Source: Brevundimonas sp. (GTDB lineage: Bacteria > Pseudomonadota > Alphaproteobacteria > Caulobacterales > Caulobacteraceae). Taken from it: a DNA stretch of 7,242 bases. Under the pieces are notes generated by a model, which saw only the letters and a list, made by a program, of their open reading frames with translations, did no database searches and was not told the origin of the DNA. Shown piece by piece: positions 1 to 6,117 of the stretch. The position numbers and the translations under genes were made by a program. The stretch lies in assembly GCA_024711185.1 (NCBI GenBank), contig JANJTI010000054.1, positions 1-7,242 on the forward strand, in the 5' to 3' direction. The first letter of the stretch is position 1. Every line of letters starts with the position of its first letter.

Positions 1-4
1 TGTC

Positions 5-679
5 ATGACCGCGCCCGTGATCCCGCCCAGCCCGACCCGCGAGGAATATGCCGAGCAGTACGCCGCCGCGCTGGCCGCCAACGGCGACGAGAGCCTCTTC
101 GAGCGGGAGGAGCCCTTCGGCCTGTTCGTCGAATGGCTGGCCGACGCGAAGCGGACCGAGCCCAACGACGCCAACGCCATGGCCCTGGCCACGGTCGACG
201 CGGAGGGGCAGCCGGACGCGCGCATGGTCCTGCTCAAGGACGTCGATGACCGCGGCTTCACCTTCTACTCCAACCGCGAGAGCGCCAAGGGCCTGGCGCT
301 GGCGGCGCATCCGCGGGCCGGCCTGCTGTTCCACTGGAAGACCCTGCGCCGGCAGGTGCGGATCCGGGGGCCGGTGGAGCCGGTGAGCGCGGAGGAGGCG
401 GACGCCTATTTCGCCAGCCGGGCGCGCGAAAGCCGCATCGGCGCCTGGGCTTCGGAGCAGTCGCGCCCGCTGGACGGCCGTGAGACGCTGGAGGTGGCGA
501 TCGCGCGCGAGACGGCCCGTTTCGAAGGCAGGGAGGTGCCGCGGCCGGAGCGCTGGACGGGCTGGCGCGTGGTCCCGGACAGCGTCGAATTCTGGCGCGA
601 CCGTCCGTTCCGCCTGCACGACCGGCTGCGCTTCGATCGGCTCGGCGAGGGCTGGAGCCGCACCCGGCTGCAGCCCTGA
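5..679 (+). CDS. pdxH: Pyridoxamine/pyridoxine 5'-phosphate oxidase
   Basis: This enzyme is an FMN-dependent cytosolic oxidase that turns pyridoxamine 5'-phosphate or pyridoxine 5'-phosphate into pyridoxal 5'-phosphate, the last step of vitamin B6 synthesis and salvage. The 224-residue protein has the normal family length and the full set of PdxH signatures. These are RMVLLK at residues 73-78 (FMN/substrate region), FTFYSN at 85-90, [12 protein letters not shown] at 107-118, the [19 protein letters not shown] block around 135-155, and the C-terminal [12 protein letters not shown] at about 196-207, whose Arg-Leu-His (203-205) contacts the PLP phosphate and ring in the family. The end, W-x3-RL-x-P, is the usual PdxH terminus. 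The start lies 4 bases from the window edge, so its ribosome binding site is not visible. A slightly longer N-terminus cannot be excluded. It converges on the uridine kinase gene with only 3 bases between stop codons. Confidence 0.96.
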   Translation: MTAPVIPPSPTREEYAEQYAAALAANGDESLFEREEPFGLFVEWLADAKRTEPNDANAMALATVDAEGQPDARMVLLKDVDDRGFTFYSNRESAKGLALAAHPRAGLLFHWKTLRRQVRIRGPVEPVSAEEADAYFASRARESRIGAWASEQSRPLDGRETLEVAIARETARFEGREVPRPERWTGWRVVPDSVEFWRDRPFRLHDRLRFDRLGEGWSRTRLQP

Positions 680-682
680 ATC

Positions 683-1330
683 CTAGCGCTCGAGCAGCGG
701 CGCCAGCAGCGGGTGGGCCAGCACCGGGGCGGCCAGCCGCACCACCGCCTGAGGATCCTCCAGCCGCACGGCCGCCGTGGCGTCGGCGACGACGAAGTCG
801 GCGTTGACCCGCGACGGCTCGGTCAGGCGCTCATGGCCGGGCCGGACGGTGGCGAGATACTGGGCGATCACCGACTCGGCCGTGCGGCCGCGCTCGACCT
901 GGTCGCGCAGCAGCCGGCGGATGAAGCGGATGTCGGCGGGAGTGTCGACGAACACCCGGATGTCGAACAACTCGACCAGCGCCGCCGTGCACAGCACGTG
1001 CGTGCCTTCGACCACCACCACCTCGGCGGCGGGGACCGGCTCACCGCCCGGCTCGCGGCCGTGGTGGATGAAGGAATAGACCGGCGCCACGATGTCGCGG
1101 CCGGCCTTCAGCGCGCCGAGGTCGTGGATCATCAGCGCATGGTCGCGGGCGGCGACGTCGTCGAAGTCGAACGTGGCCGGGTCGAAGTCGGGGAGGCTGG
1201 CGGCGTCGCGGTAGTAGGAGTCCTCGCGCAGCAGCACCGCCGCGCCCTCGGGCAGGGCGGCCACCAGCGCTTCGGCCAGGGTGCTCTTGCCGGAGCCGGA
1301 GCCCCCGGTGATGGCGATGAGAATGGGCAT
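683..1330 (-). CDS. udk: Uridine kinase (P-loop nucleoside kinase)
   Basis: This is a cytosolic kinase that phosphorylates uridine (and, in the family, cytidine) to the monophosphate in pyrimidine salvage. The 215-residue protein matches the length and motif order of Udk. It has a Walker A loop GGSGSGKS at residues 9-16, the substrate-site segment REDSYYRD at 35-42, FDFDD at 54-58 (equivalent to FDHPD in E. coli Udk), YSFIHHGR at 85-92 (like YSYVEHTR), and the strand VVVVEGTHVL at 104-113. The lid/anion-binding segment RRLLRDQVERGR at 138-149 is followed by QYLATVRPGHERLTEPS, very close to the QYQKTVRP-x4-FIEPS of known uridine kinases. No strong Shine-Dalgarno is seen before the ATG at 1330. 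Nearby pdxH and acyl-CoA synthetase genes are metabolically unrelated. Phosphoribulokinase is a distant relative, but the motif pattern favours uridine kinase; the exact nucleoside preference is inferred. Confidence 0.9.
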   Translation of the reverse strand: MPILIAITGGSGSGKSTLAEALVAALPEGAAVLLREDSYYRDAASLPDFDPATFDFDDVAARDHALMIHDLGALKAGRDIVAPVYSFIHHGREPGGEPVPAAEVVVVEGTHVLCTAALVELFDIRVFVDTPADIRFIRRLLRDQVERGRTAESVIAQYLATVRPGHERLTEPSRVNADFVVADATAAVRLEDPQAVVRLAAPVLAHPLLAPLLER

Positions 1331-1467
1331 GGCGACTTTTAGGGCGAGGCGGGAAATTCCGCCAGCCGCGGCCCCGTAGGTGACCTTGCGTCACGTTGCC
1401 TGTTGCGATTTCCGCCGATAGCGTGACCGGCAAGCGCTCGACGAGCAGGCGCAGACAAGGGACGAAG
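1331..1467. promoter_or_regulatory. Divergent intergenic region between udk and the acyl-CoA synthetase gene
   Basis: This 137-bp gap separates two divergently transcribed genes and should carry promoters for both. It holds three copies of the pentamer GTGAC or its complement: GTGAC at 1380-1384, GTCAC at 1390-1394, and GTGAC at 1423-1427. The first two form an inverted repeat around a 5-base centre. The second and third form a wider pair, GTCACG at 1390-1395 and CGTGAC at 1422-1427. TTGC recurs three times in the same stretch (1386, 1396, 1403). No promoter boxes are clear enough to call. That it contains regulatory sites is inferred from the arrangement of the genes and these repeats. Confidence 0.4.
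1457..1462 (+). promoter_or_regulatory. Ribosome binding site deciding the acyl-CoA synthetase start
   Basis: AAGGGA lies 5 bases upstream of the ATG at 1468. The open frame extends further upstream, with a possible TTG start at 1396, but the residues encoded there have no family counterpart. The protein from 1468 begins MLGLMQD, like the MLG start recalled for Pseudomonas AlkK, so this site supports 1468 as the true start. Confidence 0.6.
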
Positions 1468-3102
<1,635 letters not shown>

Positions 3103-3106
3103 GGCG

Positions 3107-3799
3107 ATGACGCGGTCGCCGGCGAAGGGCGCGAGGCTGGCGCAGGCGCTGCTGGTCGCGGCCGTCGCGTCGCCGGTGCTCGTTCTGCTGTCGGCTCTCG
3201 CGGTGCGCGGCGGGCTGGTGTCGCTGGAGACGGGCTGGTCGCTGCTGACGCTGCAGGTCGCCTGGTGGCTGGCCTGGCTGGGCGGCCTGGCGGCGCTGGC
3301 CGCGGTCGTGCTGGCGCTGAGGGACCTGCGCCGGCTGGGTCTCTACGCGTTCGCCGCCGTGCTGATCGCCGGCGCCACCCTGGCGGGCTTCGTCTGGCAG
3401 AAGGGCCGACTCGCGTCCGGACCGGTGGAGCATGTCAGCACCGACCTCGCGGAGTTGCCCGGCTTTGGCGACCTGCGCGCGCGGCGGGGCGGGGCGGGGC
3501 CGGGCCCCGCCGTCGGCGCCGAGGCCTGCCCGGGCGCGCAGCCGGTGATGCGCCAGGTCGCGCCGCAGACCGCCGGCTGGGCCCTGGAGCAGGCCGGCTT
3601 CCGCGTGCACGGCTTCGGCGTCCAGCGGGCCGACGGGACCCGCACGGGCTACTGGTTCGGCGTCACCCACGATGCGGTCGTCCGCATCCGTCCGGGCCGG
3701 ACCGACATCCGGGTCGCCGCCCGCGACGGCCTGCCCCACGGCGGCGAGGCCTGCCGGCTGGCGACGCGGATCAGCGAAGCGCTGCGCAGCGGCCGGTAA
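3107..3799 (+). CDS. Membrane protein with C-terminal DUF1499 domain
   Basis: This 230-residue protein of unknown function has three hydrophobic helices near residues 11-34, 46-71 and 78-97, then a soluble domain from about 107 to 228. The soluble part matches the DUF1499 pattern: HVSTDLAELPGF at 109-120 (like the 'TDPEDPPxF' start of the family) and FGVTHDAVVRIRP followed by DIRVAARDGLPHGGEACRLATRI near the end (like 'DDxxVRV...DVRSxSRxGxSDxGxNxxRI'). Between them lies a Gly/Ala/Pro-rich stretch at about 124-139, encoded by a GC-rich inverted repeat, which looks like a low-complexity linker. The ATG falls 4 bases after the acyl-CoA synthetase stop, with purine-rich GGGGGG and GAGG sequence just upstream, so translation is probably coupled. 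A role linked to lipid metabolism is only a guess from this neighbour. The gene ends 3 bases from the convergent MBL-fold gene. Confidence 0.83.
   Translation: MTRSPAKGARLAQALLVAAVASPVLVLLSALAVRGGLVSLETGWSLLTLQVAWWLAWLGGLAALAAVVLALRDLRRLGLYAFAAVLIAGATLAGFVWQKGRLASGPVEHVSTDLAELPGFGDLRARRGGAGPGPAVGAEACPGAQPVMRQVAPQTAGWALEQAGFRVHGFGVQRADGTRTGYWFGVTHDAVVRIRPGRTDIRVAARDGLPHGGEACRLATRISEALRSGR
3493..3511. repeat. Perfect 19-bp GC-only inverted repeat inside the DUF1499 gene
   Basis: Nine-base arms (GGCGGGGCC and GGCCCCGCC) flank a single central G, preceded by repeated GGGGC units from about 3485. It lies within the coding region and encodes part of a Gly/Pro-rich segment. It is symmetrical at DNA level and could fold in single strands, but the centre is too small for a full-length hairpin, so the innermost pairs would open. 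No T-tract follows, so it is not a standard terminator. Confidence 0.6.
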
Positions 3800-3802
3800 G
3801 GC

Positions 3803-4705
3803 TCAGGCGGGAATCCAGACGGCGTCCAGCTCCGGCCCCGGATCGGCGGCGATCCGCCCGGCCCGCTCCAGCGCGATCAGGTGGGCCCACACCGACATGG
3901 CCGCGGCCGGCCAGAGCCGCTCGTCCACCGCTGCGTAAAGCCGCGGCACCATCTCCGCGATGCGCCGGTCGCCGGCCGCCACCCGCCCCAGCACCTGCGC
4001 CTCGCGGTCCAGCCGGTGGGCGCGGTAGGCGGCCAGGAACGGCGCCGGATCGCGCACCGGGGCGCCGTGCGTGGGCCACAGGCAGGCGAAGTCGCGGGCG
4101 ATCACCGCCTCCAGACTGGCCATGTAGGCCGTCATGTCGCCGTCCGGCGGGGCCACCACCGTGGTCGACCAGCCCATCACGTGATCGCCGCTGAACAGGG
4201 CGTTCTCCTCGCGCAAGACGAAGGCCATGTGGTTGGAGGCGTGGCCCGGCGTGGGCAGGGCCTCCAGCGTCCAGTCCTCTTCCGCGATCGTCTCGCCGCC
4301 GGTCAGGACGACGTCGGGCGCGAAGGCCTCGTCATGATCCTCGTCCAGCGCGGCCGGGACGTGCACCGTCCGGGCCGGCGGCCGGGCGGCGAGCACCGGC
4401 GCGCCCACCGCCTCGGCGAAGGGCCGGGCGAGGGGGGCGTGGTCGCGGTGGGTGTGGGTGACCAGCACCCGCGTCACCCGCTGGCCCTCCACCGCCGCCA
4501 GCAGGGCGGCCAGGTGGCGCGGGTCGGGCGGCCCCGGATCGATCACCGCCACCGGGGCGCCGCGGCCTGTCCGCCCGACGATGTACGTCCCGGTCCCGGT
4601 GAAGGTGAAGGGGCCCGGATTCTCCGCCACCACCCGGCGGATCAACGGCGAGACGGCGTCGCAGCGGCCGTAGGCGAAGTCGAACTCGCGCACGAAGGGG
4701 ATCAT
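3803..4705 (-). CDS. MBL-fold metallo-hydrolase, LACTB2-like
   Basis: This is a soluble metallo-beta-lactamase-fold hydrolase of 300 residues. The zinc-binding set is complete: the motif THTHRDH at 83-89 (H84, H86, D88, H89), H155 in PTPGHASNH, D174 in FSGDH, and H213 in PTHGAP. The N-terminal part with NPGPFTFTGTGTYIVG and VAVIDPGPPDPRHL, the GDHVMGWSTTVVAPPDGDM segment, and a C-terminal helical extension of about 80 residues (225-300) fit the LACTB2/'beta-lactamase-like protein 2' type, whose tail forms a winged-helix domain. Human LACTB2 is an endoribonuclease, but substrates of bacterial relatives are mostly unknown and no beta-lactamase activity should be assumed. No signal peptide is present, so it should be cytosolic. 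The ATG at 4705 lacks a clear Shine-Dalgarno. It lies downstream of the rhodanese-like gene on the same strand, 220 bases away, with a small plus-strand ORF between them. Confidence 0.92.
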   Translation of the reverse strand: MIPFVREFDFAYGRCDAVSPLIRRVVAENPGPFTFTGTGTYIVGRTGRGAPVAVIDPGPPDPRHLAALLAAVEGQRVTRVLVTHTHRDHAPLARPFAEAVGAPVLAARPPARTVHVPAALDEDHDEAFAPDVVLTGGETIAEEDWTLEALPTPGHASNHMAFVLREENALFSGDHVMGWSTTVVAPPDGDMTAYMASLEAVIARDFACLWPTHGAPVRDPAPFLAAYRAHRLDREAQVLGRVAAGDRRIAEMVPRLYAAVDERLWPAAAMSVWAHLIALERAGRIAADPGPELDAVWIPA

Positions 4706-4759
4706 GCCGCGCCCGCCCCGGCGCGGCCCGGGCCTTGCGTTAGTGTTTCGGTAACCTCC

Positions 4760-4766
4760 GGAGGAG
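4760..4766 (+). promoter_or_regulatory. Strong ribosome binding site before a small GTG-start ORF
   Basis: GGAGGAG lies 8 bases upstream of the GTG at 4775, an ideal spacing. It is the main evidence that the short downstream frame is translated. It overlaps a 10-bp palindrome, CCTCCGGAGG at 4755-4764, which could in principle partly mask the site, though the possible stem is only about 3 pairs. A GTG at 4766 is in the same frame but too close to this site to use it. Confidence 0.5.
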
Positions 4767-4774
4767 TGCCGAAC

Positions 4775-4921
4775 GTGGCCGTTTCCATGGCTCTCGCTGT
4801 CTCAAATCGGCTCCAGCCCATCGCGGCGGCCTTCCTGTGTCTCATGGCGGCGCAACTCGTCGTCGCCTCCTGCACGCCGGAACCGGCGCCCTACGCCGCC
4901 CGCGCCGCGATCGCGCGCTGA
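4775..4921 (+). CDS. Putative small lipoprotein-like peptide (48 aa, GTG start)
   Basis: I do not recognise this gene. From GTG 4775 it encodes 48 residues: a short N-terminus with one arginine (R12), a hydrophobic stretch from about 16 to 31, and a lipobox-like V30-A31-S32-C33. A mature tail of about 16 residues follows, starting CTPEP and rich in Ala and Arg. This is the layout of very small bacterial lipoproteins, which would be lipidated at C33 and held in the inner or outer membrane. Support comes from the GGAGGAG site 8 bases upstream and the position in a gap not covered by other genes. An alternative start is the ATG at 4787. Caution: the reading frame is open far upstream, antisense to the MBL gene, so openness alone is not evidence. 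It ends 4 bases from the convergent rhodanese-like gene. Confidence 0.5.
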   Translation: MAVSMALAVSNRLQPIAAAFLCLMAAQLVVASCTPEPAPYAARAAIAR

Positions 4922-4925
4922 CGCT

Positions 4926-5318
4926 TCACAGCGGCAGGCGCGACAGGTCGTAGCCGGCCCGGGCCGCGGCCGTCCGCAGGTCCTCGGGATCGTCGCCGCG
5001 GGCCCGGCGGGCCATCGCCCAGGCGACGGTCGACCGCGTGCCGGAGCGGCAGAACAGCAGGGTCGGGGTTCCGTCGTCCAGCGTCTCGCCGACCGCCGCG
5101 GCCTCGGCCGGACCGGGCATGCCGCGCACCGGGATCCACAGATAGTCCATGCCGGCGGCGCGCGCCGCCGCCTCCATCTTGGCCGAGGTCGGCTGCCCCG
5201 GCTCCTCGTGGTCCGGTCGATTGTTGATCACCCGCCGCACGCCGGCCGCCGCCGCCGGCGCCATGTGGTCGGGCGAGGGCTGGGGCGAGGTCCAGACGCC
5301 GGGCGCCAGCGGCCGCAT
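4926..5318 (-). CDS. TIGR01244-type rhodanese/phosphatase-like protein (DUF442)
   Basis: This is a 130-residue single-domain cytosolic protein of the family annotated as TIGR01244 'sulfur transferase' or beta-lactamase hydrolase-like (Blh) N-terminal domain. It begins with the family-typical WTSPQPSPDHM at about 9-19, has VINNRPDHEEPGQPT at 30-44, and carries the active-site loop C90-R-S-G-T-R95-S. Because the loop is Cys-x4-Arg rather than the Cys-x5-Arg of protein tyrosine phosphatases, a rhodanese-like persulfide role is favoured over phosphatase activity, although the fold is phosphatase-like. No signal peptide is visible. The ATG lies one base beyond the stop of the preceding minus-strand gene, and its GGAGG site sits inside that gene's end, so the two are almost certainly co-transcribed and translationally coupled. 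In Blh proteins this domain is fused to an MBL-fold domain; here an MBL-fold gene lies just downstream as a separate protein. Confidence 0.88.
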   Translation of the reverse strand: MRPLAPGVWTSPQPSPDHMAPAAAAGVRRVINNRPDHEEPGQPTSAKMEAAARAAGMDYLWIPVRGMPGPAEAAAVGETLDDGTPTLLFCRSGTRSTVAWAMARRARGDDPEDLRTAAARAGYDLSRLPL

Positions 5319-5319
5319 C

Positions 5320-5829
5320 CTACTGCCTCCGCACCCGCACCGCGCGGCTGTCGCCCACGGTCATCAGAAAGCTGCCGAGGCTGGCCTTGCGCACGCGGAC
5401 AGGCTCGCCCGGGCTGTTCCGGAAGCGCACCCGCTCGCTGTCGATCTGCCGCCAGACGCTGCCGTCGGCGAGCCGGAAGATCCAGCGATTCTCGCCCGAC
5501 AGCGCGGCCCGCTCCAGCGTGGTCTCGATCGAGTCGAGGTCCTCGCCGGCCCCGGCGCCGAACAGCTGCGGCAGGGTCGGCATCTCGAAGCCGAACAGCT
5601 GCCGACGCGTCTCGTCCACGGCGGCCCGGTCGATGACCACCAGTTCGCCCTGCCGCTCGGCCGAGTCGAAGGCGGCGGCGGCGGCGTCGTAGCAGGCCAG
5701 CCGGGCGGCGTCCCCGGTCACGGCGCGGCAGGCGGTCAGGCGCTCCAGCATCTCCGGCCGCTGCTGGGGCGGCGTCTGCCCGGGAGCCGTGGCCAGGGTT
5801 GCGGCGGCGAGGCCGATGATCAGCGACAT
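5320..5829 (-). CDS. Conserved-looking exported protein of unknown function with a Cys pair
   Basis: This 169-residue protein belongs to no family whose function I can name. It starts with a hydrophobic stretch (residues 2-14) followed by APGQTPPQQ, which looks like a signal peptide, although the n-region has no lysine or arginine. Next comes LTACRAVTGDAARLACYDAAAAAF at 31-54, with cysteines C34 and C46 in a 'LxxCR...RLxCYD' pattern seen in various proteobacterial exported proteins; a disulfide is plausible. The C-terminal third (about 114-169) is probably beta-rich, with WIFRLADGSVWRQID and ending VRVRKASLGSFLMTVGDSRAVRVRR, a pattern I recall from alphaproteobacterial hypothetical proteins. 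The start is fixed by GGAGG six bases upstream. It is the first gene of a two-gene unit with the rhodanese-like gene. A periplasmic location is inferred. Confidence 0.78.
   Translation of the reverse strand: MSLIIGLAAATLATAPGQTPPQQRPEMLERLTACRAVTGDAARLACYDAAAAAFDSAERQGELVVIDRAAVDETRRQLFGFEMPTLPQLFGAGAGEDLDSIETTLERAALSGENRWIFRLADGSVWRQIDSERVRFRNSPGEPVRVRKASLGSFLMTVGDSRAVRVRRQ
5326..5330 (-). promoter_or_regulatory. Ribosome binding site of the rhodanese-like gene, inside the upstream gene
   Basis: On the minus strand GGAGG lies 7 bases before the ATG at 5318 and within the last codons of the preceding gene, whose stop occupies 5322-5320. Ribosomes ending one gene are placed right at the next start, which supports translational coupling. 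Confidence 0.65.
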
Positions 5830-5835
5830 GGAAAA

Positions 5836-5840
5836 CCTCC
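5836..5840 (-). promoter_or_regulatory. Ribosome binding site of the exported hypothetical protein
   Basis: On the minus strand GGAGG is followed by TTTTCC and then the ATG at 5829, a six-base spacing. It fixes the start of the 169-residue protein despite the weak, uncharged n-region of its signal peptide. Confidence 0.65.
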
Positions 5841-5964
5841 GGCTGCGCCGCCAGCGAGCGACCCGCGATCACTCCTCCAGCCCTCGCCGCGGGTCAACCG
5901 GCGCCCGTGCAACTGCAACCGTGTCGGTATCGTGGCGCAAATGCGACAGTCCCGCTTTGGAAGG

Positions 5965-5984
5965 ATTACAGCTTCGTAATTACG
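5965..5984. repeat. ATTAC/GTAAT repeat cluster, possible operator
   Basis: ATTAC at 5965-5969 and GTAAT at 5976-5980 form an inverted repeat around a 6-base centre. A second ATTAC follows at 5979-5983, 14 bases after the first, and CGTAATTACG at 5975-5984 is itself a perfect 10-bp palindrome. The cluster lies about 135 bases upstream of the receptor start, in the most A/T-rich part of the gap. It could bind a dimeric regulator or overlap the core promoter. I do not recognise it as a known operator; it does not look like a Fur box. Confidence 0.45.
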
Positions 5985-6105
5985 GTGGCGAAAACAGCGC
6001 GGCGGGGCCTAACCTGACTCAACTGCGGCCGGGATTCTGACCGCGGGGGAAGGGAATATTTCATTCCAAGGCTGCGGCGGCGCGCTCTGCGCGTCGTCGA
6101 ACATC

Positions 6106-6110
6106 AGGAG
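6106..6110 (+). promoter_or_regulatory. Ribosome binding site selecting a TTG start for the receptor
   Basis: AGGAG is followed by 7 bases and then TTG at 6118. The next in-frame ATG codons (6154 and 6196) fall within the hydrophobic core of the signal peptide or at its cleavage site, so they would destroy export. Site and signal peptide together point to TTG 6118 as the start. Confidence 0.7.
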
Positions 6111-6117
6111 ACGACCT

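Larger units (their letters stand above)
5830..6117. promoter_or_regulatory. Divergent regulatory region upstream of the TonB-dependent receptor
   Basis: This 288-bp stretch contains no convincing gene and separates the minus-strand two-gene unit from the receptor gene. It is less GC-rich than the flanking genes in its centre (about 5940-5990). Contents seen: a tandem TGCAAC-TGCAAC at 5908-5919, an ATTAC/GTAAT repeat cluster at 5965-5983, two GANTC sequences (6016-6020 and 6033-6037; GANTC is the CcrM methylation site in Caulobacterales), and a weak stem GGAAT/ATTCC at 6053-6057 and 6063-6067. TTGGAA at 5957 and TAATTA at 5977 loosely resemble -35 and -10 boxes, but the spacing of 14 is short. 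On the minus strand TTGACC (5897-5892) could be a -35 box for the other direction without a clear -10. Promoters are inferred, not identified. Confidence 0.5.

Noticed and set aside
1396..1467. Upstream TTG start at 1396 for the acyl-CoA synthetase
   Set aside because: The 24 extra residues are not family-like, there is no good ribosome binding site, and the ATG at 1468 has AAGGGA upstream and an AlkK-like N-terminus.
3493..3511. Inverted repeat considered as a transcription terminator
   Set aside because: It lies in the middle of an intact coding region, has a one-base centre and no following T-tract.
3803..4705. MBL-fold gene as a beta-lactamase resistance gene
   Set aside because: It lacks a signal peptide and follows the LACTB2 layout with a C-terminal extension, so antibiotic hydrolysis is not supported.
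3881..4774. Long plus-strand open frame antisense to the MBL-fold gene, in phase with the small lipoprotein-like ORF
   Set aside because: The translated part over the MBL gene is His/Arg/Gly-rich without any recognisable domain. Only the final part from 4775, with its own ribosome binding site and lipobox, is retained as a separate small gene.
5789..6040. Plus-strand open frame covering part of the gap before the TonB-dependent receptor
   Set aside because: It overlaps the antisense strand of a signal peptide, has no Shine-Dalgarno, an Arg-rich composition without motif, and crosses the presumed promoter elements.
6053..6067. GGAAT/ATTCC stem in the receptor leader as a riboswitch or attenuator
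   Set aside because: Only five pairs with a five-base loop and no alternative pairing or conserved riboswitch core that I can see.
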